Below, one piece after another: positions 43,843-55,700 of a DNA stretch of 64,000 bases. Source of the DNA: JBBKWH01 sp037968855 (GTDB lineage Bacteria; Pseudomonadota; Gammaproteobacteria; Pseudomonadales; Moraxellaceae). The position numbers were made by a program, and so were the translations under genes. Position 1 is the stretch's first letter, and the number at the start of each line of letters is the position of its first letter. The stretch spans positions 41,180-105,179 of the forward strand of contig JBBKWH010000098.1 of NCBI GenBank assembly GCA_037968855.1, given 5' to 3'. A model generated the notes under the pieces. The model worked only from the letters and a program-made list of their open reading frames with translations. It was not told where the DNA came from and did not search any database.

Positions 43843-45510
43843 ATGAAAATAAAGCTGATGGATTTTGCTGGAGAGTTTCCCAAGGCAGATCAAACCCGCT
43901 TGCGTGAGAATGCGGCCGCAATTGCACAGGATGTTGACTTTACGTCTGGTGCGCTCAAGCCGTTCTATGCGGTGACTGCTGAACCGGCCTTGCCAGCATT
44001 GCCAAGTGAGGGGCCAACACAGGACATCGAGCGATACTATTCATCTGACACTGGCTATTGGATGCAGTTTCCGTCACATGTCGATGTGATTGCATCACCG
44101 ATCAAAGATGATTGGCGCAATCGGGTTTATTGGTCTGGTGACTCACGGGATGCAGAAGGCGATGTGTTGTTTAGCTATACGCCTGACATTTATGAGGATG
44201 GTGCGCCTTACCCTAATCATTTTTATAAGCTCGGCATTCCTGCACCAACCAGCACGCCAATCATTTCATCAAGCACGCCGGTCACTGATGACACTGTGTC
44301 AGATGAAGCAAGAACCTACATTTACACCTACATCAATGCGATTGGCGAGGAGTCAGCACCAAGTCCTGCATCAATCACGGTGATCGTGCCAACTGAAGGA
44401 ACAACGGTTGAGCTATCAGGTCTGGATACCCATGCTGAAGCAGCAGATCGCAATGTCAGCAAGAAGCGAATCTACCGCTCATTAACTGGCAGCAGTGGCA
44501 ATGCCATATTCTTGTTTGCTGGTGAGATTGATGAGTCTGCCACCACGTTTACAGACACTTTGATTGGCACAGCACTGGTTGAGGAGCTACAGACCTTATT
44601 ATTTGATACGCCACGAACCGGTATGACCGGCTTGGGCCTAACGGCCTATGGCGTGGCTTATGGTTTTGTGGACAAGATTGTTTGCATGTCATACCCATTT
44701 TATGTGTACGCATGGCCTCGTGACTTCGAGTTGACAACTCAGTATGCGATTGTGGCAATGGGTCACTATGACTCAAACATCGTTGTGGCCACCAAGGGTA
44801 ATCCGGTGATGATTACCGGTATTGATCCCATTGGCGGCATGTCGATGACCGAGATCCCGCTCAATGAAGCATGTGTTGCCAAGCGGTCAATGGTCAGTCT
44901 TGGCTATGCTGTTATTTATGCCAGCCCAAACGGTCTGGTCATGGCTTCAGCCAATGGTGCACAGCTTATTTCGTCGTCGTTTTTTGGCAAGGATGAATGG
45001 CATGCGCTCAATCCTGAAAGCATTCATGCCGTTGAGCATCGCGGCAAATACCTGTTTTTTTGGCGGGTAGATGACGACAACAAAGGCGCATACATCTTTG
45101 ATCCATCTGCACCTGATCAGGGCATTATCCGGTTAAGCCTGCATTGCATTAGCACGCACCGAGACTTGCGCACCGACACGCTTTATATGCTGCAAGATGA
45201 TGGTTCATTGCAGCGATTTGATACTCAAAGCGTAGACCGTGTGCCGTATGTTTGGCGGTCTAAAAAGTTTAGATCGGTCAGCAGTCGTGGTAATCGATTG
45301 TTGTGTGGCCAAGTCTTTGCCGACACTTACGACTGCCTGAGCTTGACCATTTTTGCCGATGGTGCCGAGTTGTACCGGCAGCAGTTAGATGACCAGCCAT
45401 TCCGACTACCCAACCATAGCCACAAAAAATACTGGCAGATTGAAATCAGCGGTACTGACATTGCACGAGAGATTGTGCTGGCTGAAAGCATTCGGGAGTT
45501 ATCAAATTGA
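43843..45510 (+). CDS. Tail nozzle/hub-like structural protein
   Basis: 555 residues. Starts MKIKLMDFAGEFPKADQTRL with ENAAAIAQDVDFTSGALKPF, a start typical of large tail proteins in N4-gp56 podoviruses. Residues ~140-190 form a fibronectin-III-like strand set (RTYIYTYINAIGEESAPSPA). The remaining part repeats short beta segments as in propeller-like nozzles. Its stop overlaps a TTG start of the next gene. Nozzle role inferred by position. Confidence 0.7.
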   Translation: MKIKLMDFAGEFPKADQTRLRENAAAIAQDVDFTSGALKPFYAVTAEPALPALPSEGPTQDIERYYSSDTGYWMQFPSHVDVIASPIKDDWRNRVYWSGDSRDAEGDVLFSYTPDIYEDGAPYPNHFYKLGIPAPTSTPIISSSTPVTDDTVSDEARTYIYTYINAIGEESAPSPASITVIVPTEGTTVELSGLDTHAEAADRNVSKKRIYRSLTGSSGNAIFLFAGEIDESATTFTDTLIGTALVEELQTLLFDTPRTGMTGLGLTAYGVAYGFVDKIVCMSYPFYVYAWPRDFELTTQYAIVAMGHYDSNIVVATKGNPVMITGIDPIGGMSMTEIPLNEACVAKRSMVSLGYAVIYASPNGLVMASANGAQLISSSFFGKDEWHALNPESIHAVEHRGKYLFFWRVDDDNKGAYIFDPSAPDQGIIRLSLHCISTHRDLRTDTLYMLQDDGSLQRFDTQSVDRVPYVWRSKKFRSVSSRGNRLLCGQVFADTYDCLSLTIFADGAELYRQQLDDQPFRLPNHSHKKYWQIEISGTDIAREIVLAESIRELSN

Positions 45511-46133
45511 GCAGGCTGCAACGGCAGTTACCCGTACCGCCGCGTACTGGTGATGCTCAAACAAAGGCATGGTTTTCCGCTGCAACAGAGATCATCAACG
45601 GCCTGTTGTCTCGGTCATCAACAACAACCAGCAGTGGTAATGGCAGCGCATCGAGCAGCTCAGTGAGCAAGTCAGCACTGGGCCTTGATCAAGTCGATAA
45701 CACTCGTGACATGGATAAACCACTGAGCAAGCCGCAGTCTGATGCGTTGGATAATTTGCGGCAGTCGGCTGTGTTGGTGGTGGAACAGGATTTTTCAGGC
45801 AATCAGCAAGCTAGGGCGCGTGACAATATCGGTATTCTTGATCCCAGTGAATTGATCACATTCGATGATCTTCTGGTGACGGCCACTATTGAGGTGGTGC
45901 AGATTGGCAAGATGGTCACACTGGCTGGCACACTTGAAAACGTAGATGCCGCTATAATCACTGCCGGTACCGTGATTGGCACAGTGGATGCCAGTCTCTA
46001 TCCAGTTGTTGATTTTATGGCTGATGGGCTGTCATCGTTGATCAGTATTACGGCCACTGGCGACATTCAAGCAGCGCGAAACATAGCCATTGGTGGCGTG
46101 ATTGCAGGGAGTTTGGTCTGGCTTACTGCTTAA
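45507..46133 (+). CDS. Tail fibre accessory protein
   Basis: 208 residues from a TTG start that overlaps the upstream stop (TTGA), with GGGAG eight bases before it. Contains a Ser-rich linker and SALGLDQVDNTRDMDKPLSK, the tail-fibre repeat LGL..VDNT.D..KP.S found in many phage fibres. C-terminus is Ala/Ile/Val-rich beta sequence. Confidence 0.75.
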   Translation: MSRLQRQLPVPPRTGDAQTKAWFSAATEIINGLLSRSSTTTSSGNGSASSSSVSKSALGLDQVDNTRDMDKPLSKPQSDALDNLRQSAVLVVEQDFSGNQQARARDNIGILDPSELITFDDLLVTATIEVVQIGKMVTLAGTLENVDAAIITAGTVIGTVDASLYPVVDFMADGLSSLISITATGDIQAARNIAIGGVIAGSLVWLTA

Positions 46134-46220
46134 ATACAGGTTAAATTACACCCAGAACCCGTCGAGGTTCACGATTCATCTTCAGCCACTTTCTGGCACT
46201 CGCAGCGAGCACCTAATGCA

Positions 46221-46249
46221 CTGAATGCAGCATAAGCATTCGGTTTTTT
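46221..46249 (+). terminator. Terminator before cupin-like gene
   Basis: CTGAATGC / GCATTCGG hairpin (one G-U pair) followed by six T. A larger inverted repeat CGAGCAC (46205) / GTGCTCG (46250) encloses it. Confidence 0.8.
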
Positions 46250-46268
46250 CGTGCTCGTGAGGTGTGCC

Positions 46269-46769
46269 GTGAAGGATCAATCGCTACAGCCGATTTTTGA
46301 TCAAGCGTTTAATCAGTTGTATTCCAATACTGAGCGATTGGAAAAGATCAATGCGCTGCAACGGCACATTGAGAACCTTGGCGCGCCGCCACTTGATTGC
46401 CAACTCAAACATCACTTTGCGCCAAGCACATATGGGCGCGAGATTTTATTGCCTGCCGATTCGTTGGTGATTGGCAAGACGCATCGTCACGCACATCTGA
46501 ACATCATCAGCCAAGGCATGGTCACTGTTGCCACCGAGCATGGGGTCACCACCTACGTCGCACCATGCACGTTTGTGTCAGAGGTGGGTACTAAGCGTGC
46601 TGTCTACGCGCACGAAGATACGATTTGGACAACCATCCATCCCAACCTAACCAACACCACTGATACCGATCAAATTGAAGCTGAAATCATTGTGCCTCCA
46701 GAGGAAGTGCAAGGTTTTCGTGCGTCTGTTGGTTTAGAGGTGCTGCAACTACAAGGAGAACAACAATGA
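46269..46769 (+). CDS. Cupin-like small protein
   Basis: 166 residues from the GTG at 46269 (GAGGTG five bases before); another GTG at 46251 is in frame. Residues 75-130 carry GKTHRHAHLNIISQGMVTVA then APCTFVSEVGTKRAVYAHED, a cupin-like beta-barrel with histidines at the metal positions. Such proteins occur in podovirus structural operons; the role is not known. Overlaps the next gene by four bases. Confidence 0.72.
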   Translation: MKDQSLQPIFDQAFNQLYSNTERLEKINALQRHIENLGAPPLDCQLKHHFAPSTYGREILLPADSLVIGKTHRHAHLNIISQGMVTVATEHGVTTYVAPCTFVSEVGTKRAVYAHEDTIWTTIHPNLTNTTDTDQIEAEIIVPPEEVQGFRASVGLEVLQLQGEQQ

Positions 46770-47554
46770 GCTATGTCGCAGCAGGCGTAGGCGGACTCAG
46801 TCTTGTCAGCGGTTTGATGTCTAGTAACAGCGCCAAGAAAAGCCAGAAGCAAGCATTGGCGCTACAGCAAGAAACCTTGCGCTTTAACAAACAGCGTTAT
46901 GCCGATGCTCAGAACCAGTTTGGTGATGTGATTGGCAGCATGGTTGATGGCGCTGAAGCTGGTGTGAAGGCTGATTTACAGGGTGTGTCTGATCGTGCCG
47001 CTGGTGATATTGCAACAGCGGTCACTGGATCGAATGAAGCCATTTTGCGCGACCAGCAGCGCATGGGGATCAATCCCAATAGCGGTCGTGCTGAATCACA
47101 GATGCGCAAAACATCATTGGCCACGGCTTTGGCCAAAGCGGGTGCAATCACTGGCGCACGCGAGACCGAGCGACGTACTGCCGCTGATCAAACGTGGAAC
47201 CGTCGCTTGACGGTCGGGCAGCTTGGCATGAATCAAATGAATGGCACGGCAGCCGGTGTGAACAATGCCACAAGCTCAATGGCCAACACTTACAGCAATC
47301 AAGCATCTCAACAATCAGCACAAGCCGGTCAAATGCTATCTAGTGCAGGGACGTTGATCGGTGGTGCATTTGCAACGCCATCTGCCGCGCCAACACCTGC
47401 CACAGCCGCGCCACTGTCTACCGGCACACCCATGTCGCAGTTGCCAGCCTATCGACTGCCTACCGGCTTAAACACACCAAGCAAGGTGGTGCAGCAAAAC
47501 CCAACCATGAATCTGTCCTTGGCTGATGCCATGAACCAGTACCTAGTCCAATAA
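46766..47554 (+). CDS. Internal virion/DNA-ejection protein
   Basis: 262 residues. Starts with a short Gly-rich hydrophobic stretch (MSYVAAGVGGLSLVSGLMSS), then long Gln/Ala-rich helices (SQKQALALQQETLRFNKQRY) and a low-complexity tail. Composition and place, first of three internal proteins before the giant protein, match P22 gp7/T7 gp14-like ejection proteins. AAGGAGA precedes the ATG. Confidence 0.75.
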   Translation: MSYVAAGVGGLSLVSGLMSSNSAKKSQKQALALQQETLRFNKQRYADAQNQFGDVIGSMVDGAEAGVKADLQGVSDRAAGDIATAVTGSNEAILRDQQRMGINPNSGRAESQMRKTSLATALAKAGAITGARETERRTAADQTWNRRLTVGQLGMNQMNGTAAGVNNATSSMANTYSNQASQQSAQAGQMLSSAGTLIGGAFATPSAAPTPATAAPLSTGTPMSQLPAYRLPTGLNTPSKVVQQNPTMNLSLADAMNQYLVQ

Positions 47555-47566
47555 GGGGCCATCATC

Positions 47567-49741
47567 ATGCTTTCACTTTCTGGATTAGCGACGTTTGGTA
47601 CAGCGGCAGTTGAGGGTTATAACGCTAAAAAGTCAGCGTTAAAGACTGAAGCCGAGCGTCTGGCAGACAAGCAGCGTGAACAAACACGCCAAGATGCCGC
47701 AGAACAGCGTGCAAACGAGTCTCACACGCTGCAACAAGACACGGGACTGTATGCCCTTGGCCAAAAAAAGACCGAGGACACTCAGAAGCTAGAGGAATTC
47801 AACCGGACAAAATTGATCCGTGATGGTGTTGGTTCAGCCTTGACCGCCTATCAAGCGGGTGATTTATCCGGTGCCTATGATGCGTATGAGCAGACAGGCA
47901 ACAAACTGCACCCAGAGCGGCAAATGCGCTTTGAGCGTGACGCCAATGGTTTGATCGTGATTGATCCAAAAACCAAGTCAGCAGTCGGTCAGGTCTACGA
48001 TGCGAGCGGCAATCCAATGGGCCAAAAAATGCCGATTGCCATGACCCAGTTGCACAGTGCAATTAGCTCGATGGCTGATCCGATTAAGTACGCAGAATCA
48101 CGTCAAACGGTTGCGGATGCGATAGAAACGGAAACCCGTCAACTTGAAAATAATAAGAAGTTGAAGACGTTTGATAACGCCCTTCCAATGTCTCAGGCTG
48201 ATGATCAAAAAATCAGATTGCAGCAGCAAATCAATAATCAGAACGCAGCGCGTGATCATGGTTATGGCAATGAGAATGCGGCACGCGATTATGGTTATGA
48301 CGTAGACAAACTGAATCTGCAATATGGATTAAAGGCAGATGCCGCAGCCAACAGTGCCGGTACAACTGGCTCAAGCAAATCAGGCAAAGGCCCAAGCATT
48401 TCTGCGCTCGATCCATCGTTAGCAAGCATTTCCACTGCTGATGTAATGCCATTTTTGTTTGGTGCTGAAAGTAACGGTCAGCATCGACAACCAAATGGGC
48501 AGCTCACCACCTCACCAAAAGGCGCTCAAGGTGTTGGGCAGTTAATGCCAGCGACTCAGGCTGATGCTGGTTATGGTGTGCGTCCGCCACGCGATAACAG
48601 TGAAGCCGAGAACAAGCGATTTTCGACTGAGTACCTGCAAGCGATGCGCAATCAGTTTAAGGGCCGTCCTGATGAATTGGCTCTTGGTCTGGCTTCCTAC
48701 AATGCTGGTATTGGCAATGTGCAAAAGGCATTGGCCAAGCAAGACAAGCAAGGTGGTCACTGGTCGCAATACTTGCCGAAGCCACAAGAGACTGTGCCGT
48801 ATGTTGAAAAGATTATGGCCGGTCTGTCATCAAATCAGGCACGAGCTATCAATCAGGGCCGCAACCAAGCCGCCGCAGGCATCATGTCTGGCAATGTTGA
48901 AGATTTGAACAAAATGATTGTTTCTGATTTTAAAGATCAGAATGAACCAGTATCTGGGGCCACTGTCACCGTTGGTCTTAATCGCGCCATCAATTCATTC
49001 ACGAAGATGCAGCGTGTACCGGATGCCGATAAGCAAACTCATTTTGTGGCAGGTCTCACTGAGATCATCAGAATGCTGCCGGATGATATGTCCGATGCAG
49101 ACAAACAGACCTATGCCAATAGCGTGGCGTACAAACTCCTCGGTGAAGGCTCATTCCAGAGCATGTCCTCACGTCTGTATCCAAACAATGGCCAACAGTC
49201 AGCACCATCCGGCAGTCCAGCGGCAGCGGATCAGCAGCTTGTTAATAACCCCGTAAGCCAGAACCAACCACCAGCCACAGCCCAGAAGCCAGCCACAGTA
49301 CAAGCCAAGCCTGAGCCAGCACCGTTTAGCCCTGATGCAATGAAAGCGGGTATGTCTTATCTGACTGCTGACCTGACAGATTTAACACCCAAGGAACAGG
49401 CCAAGCCTGAGCCAAAACTCAAGCTGCCGACCAAGAAGGCTGATCCTGCACCCGTTGCTCAGGCTACAGCCTCAACGATCACGATGGACTCACCAAAAGA
49501 CGATCTTGCAAAACGGGTAGCAAAACGAGAAGCAGCAGCAAAGCAAGCTGCATTGCGAGCTGCTGCCGAGCAACAACGTCTGGAGAAAGCCAAGGCTGAA
49601 CAAAAAGCCCAAGCCATTGCTGATGCCAAGGCCAAAACCAAAGACGACGAGGAGCGCAAAAAGCGCCGTCAATCCGAGACCACACAAACCCGCTCAACCT
49701 TGATCCTGCCAATGACTGGCAATAAGTGGATGGCCCAATAA
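47567..49741 (+). CDS. Internal virion protein with lytic transglycosylase (SLT) domain
   Basis: 724 residues. N-terminal ~280 residues are helical. The SLT domain spans about residues 290-410: Glu301 in FLFGAESNGQHR, SPKGAQGVGQLMPATQ, GLASYNAGIGNVQKAL and VPYVEKIM. The C-terminal 250 residues are Pro/Ala/Gln-rich, ending in an Ala/Lys/Glu coiled coil. It would cut peptidoglycan locally during DNA entry, like T7 gp16. Stop and next start overlap as TAATG. Confidence 0.9.
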   Translation: MLSLSGLATFGTAAVEGYNAKKSALKTEAERLADKQREQTRQDAAEQRANESHTLQQDTGLYALGQKKTEDTQKLEEFNRTKLIRDGVGSALTAYQAGDLSGAYDAYEQTGNKLHPERQMRFERDANGLIVIDPKTKSAVGQVYDASGNPMGQKMPIAMTQLHSAISSMADPIKYAESRQTVADAIETETRQLENNKKLKTFDNALPMSQADDQKIRLQQQINNQNAARDHGYGNENAARDYGYDVDKLNLQYGLKADAAANSAGTTGSSKSGKGPSISALDPSLASISTADVMPFLFGAESNGQHRQPNGQLTTSPKGAQGVGQLMPATQADAGYGVRPPRDNSEAENKRFSTEYLQAMRNQFKGRPDELALGLASYNAGIGNVQKALAKQDKQGGHWSQYLPKPQETVPYVEKIMAGLSSNQARAINQGRNQAAAGIMSGNVEDLNKMIVSDFKDQNEPVSGATVTVGLNRAINSFTKMQRVPDADKQTHFVAGLTEIIRMLPDDMSDADKQTYANSVAYKLLGEGSFQSMSSRLYPNNGQQSAPSGSPAAADQQLVNNPVSQNQPPATAQKPATVQAKPEPAPFSPDAMKAGMSYLTADLTDLTPKEQAKPEPKLKLPTKKADPAPVAQATASTITMDSPKDDLAKRVAKREAAAKQAALRAAAEQQRLEKAKAEQKAQAIADAKAKTKDDEERKKRRQSETTQTRSTLILPMTGNKWMAQ

Positions 49742-52700
49742 TGAACGCGATTGATAAATTTAATGCCTTTGCCGAACAAGCCTTAAAGCAAGGTTTGAGC
49801 AGTGAGCAAATCAATGCTGAGCGTTCGCGGATCTTTACTGAAGAAGTGCTACCACGGATTAAGGGCCAACAGCCACAGGTGCGCGAAGCTGCTGCACACC
49901 AGTGGAATGCGGTCACTGATGAAACGCTCAAGCAGTACGCATTCAAGCCCGATCAAGGCGAAGATAGCGGTTCGATGAACCAGCGCCGTGATATGCAGGA
50001 ACGGGGCAAGGCGGGTGGTATTCGTTTGGCTGCTGGTGCATTGGCTGCTGCTGCAAAAGCACCAGTTAAGCGTTTTGCTGCGGGTGCAAACACGCTGGCT
50101 GCAAGTACGGCCACACTTGCAAACGACATCATCAACGAAGATGAAAATGGTGTTGCGCGAAAGGATACCCGCTTGGCACGGATTGCCGAGGATCAAACCC
50201 GCTATGCCGAAGAACAGCGCAAGGATACGGGGTCAGTCACTCGTGATGGCACAGTCTTAGGCGACTTGGCCGCAAATGCCAATGAGGTCAGCGGATCAAT
50301 CATGGAATCAGCACCAAGCCTTGTCTTGGGCGGTGGTGTTGGTGGTGCGGCAGCTAAAGGGGCAATGGCGCTTGGTGCAAGTGCACGAGTGGCAACTGTT
50401 GCAGGTATGGCTGCTGGTGCATCGACTGAATATCCGGCCAACTATGGCGAATCGCGCAAATCTGCTGAGACTAAATTAGCAGCAATCAGCGACGAGGATC
50501 TAGCCGCCAACGTGCCAGATTTTGCCAAGCTGTATGAGCAAGGTGTGACTAGTGGCATGGATGATGCCACTGCACGCAAGACGGCACGCGATGGCACGAT
50601 TGATATTTTGGCCCAAGGTACGGCCACAAAGTCTGCACTGATCATGCAAGCCATTTCGACCATTGCGCCGAGTGCTGGCGGCATGATGGCCAGCCGTGTA
50701 GCGGGTGGCAGCATGGACACGCCGATTGGCAAGGCTGCTAAGAAGCTGCTGGAAAGAACTGGCATTGCTGCACCAAGACTTGACCGAGTTGCCGCTCAAC
50801 GTGCTGCACGAGAGTTAGCCACTGGCAAGACGCCAATGATTAGTGGCGTGGGTAGCGCCAATCTTGCTGTGCGTGAAGGTACCGAGGAAGCGTTACAGCA
50901 GGTCGCACAGAATGATCAAGTTGAGCGTACTCGTGCTGGTGCATCTGGTACTGACTATAACGCCGGTGCATTGACCGAGGACGTGGGCAGCAGCTTTATT
51001 GCTGGTGCGATCATGGGCCAAGGTGCAGGCATGGCAATCAATGGCACCGAGGGCAGTCAAAACCGTCAAGCCGTCGCCAAGATGCAGCAAGATCATGCAC
51101 AGTTGCGCCAAGGCATCCAAGCACAGGATGAGCGTATTGCTCAAATGCAGCAGCATGGTGGTATTGCGCCTGATGTGATTGATGAGCAAGTGGCGATCCG
51201 TGGCGAGATGGCCACACATTTTGATGTGCTTGATCAAAAGATGCAGGAGTTGGGATTAGCACCAATCGAACCCGCACAAGATGCACCACCTGTTGCACAA
51301 CAGGATGATGTGTCTGCTCAACCAGCACCAGATGAAGCTGTAGCACCACAGGATCAACCAAGCGAGCCAGTTGAGCCACCTGTAGAAGCACAGGCAGCAC
51401 CAGCACAAGATATGCCGGTTGAGCCACCAAAAGCCGGTCTAGCCGGTGTTTCTGAGCGTGCGCAAGCGCGTCAAGCGCCTGCTGACGCTATGCCTACACT
51501 GACATTGCCAACGCCTACAACGCCTGTACTCAGTGATGAGGAATTCACTGCAAAGTACCAAGAGGCCATGCGTACTGGTGATGAACAGGCTTTGCGACAA
51601 CTATCAACGCTACATGCTACCCATGGTGGTGATGCCGCCAAGACAGGGGACTTGGTTCGTTCTGCGCGTGCTGCCGTACTTGCCGAGCAAGCTGCCGCAC
51701 AGATGCCGCCGGTTGTGAGTGCAGAACCTACTCAGGGTGCTCAAACGCCACCTAAAAAACCAACTAAGCCTAGTAACGATGGTCAATTGCTGGCAGATCC
51801 AGAACAGCAGGGGTTTAAGGCTGCAATTGATTCGTGGCTTGCTAACTCGCGACATTCGACGTTTGTGGACAATATGCCGCCAGCATTGGCTGAAAAGGTT
51901 AAAAGCGGCGCGTTGCAGGTTGTGTATGGCAGGGCTGGCCTTGGTCTTAATCGCATGGTTGTCAATAACAAGCGACCACAAGAAGGCAGTCTGTTTGGCT
52001 TGACTGACGGCAAGAAAACACTGGTCTACGCTAAGTCTGGTACAAGCCAGACCGATGACCAATGGCGCAAGGGCGACTGGTACGAGGTCGACATTCAGCA
52101 AAGTCCAGATGGTGAGATGGATATTGTCCAAAAAGCCAAGCCTGTTGCCGCGCCTGTCACGCCATTTGTTCAAGATGGCAAAGTTAGTCTGACTGAGAAT
52201 GGCCAGAGTGTGACGATTCAACCCACACCAACCACACCTTCAACACCAAAACCGAAGCCAAAAGTAGCTAGTTTGACCTTGCCAGTGGCTAATCCGGCTA
52301 AAACGGCTAATCCTGAGCCACAGGCACAGCCAGACCAAGCCACACTCAAAGCGCAGTTCATGCAAGACATGCAGACTGCCATCGCGTCTGGTGAGACGGG
52401 AGCGAAAGCCAAGGTCATTGCAGCAGCGCAAAAACAGGGTATTAGCCGCCCTGATGCATTCGCATGGGCCAAGGAAGTTGCTGATGCCGCTACGCCTAAA
52501 GCTGATGATTCCACTGTAGATATTCCGCCGGTGGAGCCTGTTTCTGCTGTGCCTGAAGCGCCAGTACCGAAAGCCAAGCAACTAGAACAGATGCAGCCAA
52601 ATGATATTGGCCGACCATCTGACGGCAAGCCATTTGCGAATAAGAACGCTGCTACCTTGCTTCTCAAAAAAGACGGTCTTGAAGATGATCATGAGGTGGT

Positions 52701-55700
52701 TCAGGTCGGTAAGGGGGCGCAGTTTGTTATTCGTGCTAAAACGCCAACGATGACCGATCAAGAGGTTATTGCGGAGTATGCAAAGCAAGAAAAAGCACGC
52801 CTTTCTGAAGAAAAAACAATTACTCAAAAGAATGGAAATCCGTTTAAACGAGAAACTTCAGCCCAAGAAGTAATTGATAAACACGACTTATCAGACACCC
52901 ATAAAATTGATGAAGTGGATGGTGGGTTTGTCGTTAAAAAAATGACGATTGCCGAAAAGAAAGAAGCCTCTGATAAAAAGAATGGCGTAGTTGATTACAT
53001 GGATATTCAGGAACATGTGCTTAATCGTTTGGGTCTAGGTGAATCTAAAACATCAAAAGATGCCGGTGATTATGGCGAAGTCGATTCACCAGCACTGACT
53101 GATTCGCAGTGGCAGCAAGTTGAAGGTCAAGTAAATCTGTATCAAAAACATCAGCGAGATGCTGTTAAAAACGGTCAAAAACCTATCAATATTGATGAAT
53201 TCTTCTCCGAGCTAAAGCCTTCAGCAGTCGTGGCTAAAACCATCATTGGCCCAAAGATTGATGATCAGTGGTCAGCATTCACGCCTGAGTCTAAAACGCT
53301 CAATATCCCGCGTGCTGAGATGCCACAGATCAAGGCCGAGTATCGTGGCGCAATGGTCAATTTCTTAAATGCGCGTGGCGTGAGCCATGAGCAGGTTGAG
53401 GTTCCAGCCCAAGAGTTAAAACCAACTCAACAAGAATTCTCACCAGAGAAAGTAATCAAGGCCAAAGCCTTTGAAGGCGGTGATCGTTCGATTCTGATTT
53501 CATCTGATAACCATGTGCTTGATGGTCATCACCAGTGGATGAGCAAGTACGACACGAATGAGCCAGTAAAAGCGATTCGACTCAATGCGCCGATCAAAGA
53601 TTTGCTTGAGACCGTCAAGGCTTTTCCAAGTGCTGAAACGTCAGACGAGTCATCCACAAAAACAAATCAGTCATCCCATGATGCTGTTGAAGTCAAAGTA
53701 AATTCTGAATTATCTCATCGTATTCCAAGCAAGCTCATGGATCGAGCAATTCGCCTTGGTGATGTGGTTGATGATTTGGCCCAAATGACCAGCAGCATCA
53801 ATACTGATGTTCAGTATGGTCAAGACTTGCTGCGCACCATTGCCAGACTAAATCCATCGATAAACGTGCATATTGTTTCTGATTTAAACAGCATCCAAGA
53901 CAAGACCATTCGTGCCAATTTGTTGGCTGGTGGGTTTTATGTGCCTGAGCAAAATACTGCTTTTGTATATCCAAAATCAGAGGACTGGGTTGGTTCTGCG
54001 TTAGAGTTGGTCAATCATGAACTCGTCCATGCAGCGACAGAGCAATCTATTACTGATGGGCTGATGTCAGAAGAAACTCAAAACAAGTTAAATGTGCTTG
54101 TCAAAAAAACAAAAGAAATGTTGTTTGATGGGTATGAAAATCTATCGGAAAACGCAAATGATCGCTTGGCCTATGCATTACAGACTAATCCCTTGCATGA
54201 AATCATTGCGACAGGAGTTGCTGAGTCAGAGGTGCGCCAAGCCCTAGAGCAAATTATTGGCGTTGATGGTCTGCGGCAGCTAGACTTTATATTCACCGAT
54301 ATTTCAACTCAGCAGGCAACACAAAATGGCACACGGAACAAAGGCAGAGATGATCAAGGCAGCACAAGAAATGTGCCTAGAAGTCTACCGGTCACTGACA
54401 CAGGAGCAGCAGCAACAGTTCAAGGAGTTTCCACAGCAGATACAGGGCGTAAAAACGACACGCGAAGCACTGCATCTAACCAAGCCGATATACCTGCTCG
54501 CAAAACAGAATCAGCAGGCGTAGAGCAAGGTGCTGATGGGAGTCAAATCGCAACCCAACAGAGCGCACAAAATGAGCAACGCAAGCAAGGCCGAAATCTT
54601 GGAGATGGGGAAAAAGCAGTTCTTGGAAATTTACCAAAAACTGACGAAGGAGCAGCAGCAGCAGTTCCCGAGCTTTCCTCAAAGTCTACAGGAGGCCAAG
54701 ACGCTAACGGAGGCGCACGTTCTGGTCGAGCCGGTATATCTGCTGGCTCAACAAAATCAGCAGATGTAACCTCAGATAAAATCGCTGATTTTGGTGAAAA
54801 GATTGGAGGTGCCAAGAAGGATCTTTGGAATGACTACAAAAAAAGTCTGTCAGATAATCTTCCTACCAATGCCAAAGAAATCACATTAGCGCGGCATTTC
54901 CCTGAGCCTGACTATGAGCTACTGCTATCTAATAATGTGTCTGCTGAGGTTTTGGCAGCAGTTAAAGCCATGCGCGACACGATACCTGTTAAGCCAAGAC
55001 AGGCTTATAAGTTGGCGCGATGGGCAGGACAACTTAAAGTTTTGCGCGAATTTGCCAATGACTTGATCTCAGGAACAATTTCGCTTGAGCAATTGCAGAA
55101 AAAACTTAGTGAAGGTGGGTCTGGTCTACGGCAGTTTTTGAATCAAATCAACCTGTATGCAGACGTTGGCTATCCACACTTTAAACAGTTGTCTGGTGTG
55201 AAGCTCGCTTCAGCGAATTACAGTCTTTTTGAGGGTCGTGAATATCCGAAGGGGATTGAGAAGTGGGTATTTGATGCTCCTAATCAGCGTTCTGGTTATT
55301 TTGATAGTAAAGCTGATGCTATAGCGGGTATTCGTCAATATGCAGAGCGTAAGGCTAATGCACCAGCGACGGCAAAGAATACCAAACTTGATATTTATCG
55401 CATTGTCAGCACTGGTGATATTGTCATTGGAAAGAAGGTATCTAGCGGGAAGTATATTGACCTAAAGGTGGGTTTTGATAATCTCCGTTCTGCCACTGAG
55501 TATTTGGCCGCTCACCAAGATGAGTTACTAAAAGAGCTACAAAACAAAAAAGATGTGCCAGCAGAGCGTAGATCAGTCAACGATCCTCGTACTGGTGAAG
55601 ATTATCGAAAAGGCGAGTCTGTTACACCAGAGCAATTTGCCAAAACCTTTGGCTTCCGAGGTGTTGAGTTTGGCAATTATGTTGAATCCTCACGTCGCCA

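Noticed and set aside
49479..49946. Antisense ORF of 155 codons, Cys/Leu-rich
   Set aside because: Opposite of the Ala/Lys/Glu coiled coil of the SLT protein, which produces such Leu/Phe/Cys strings by chance.
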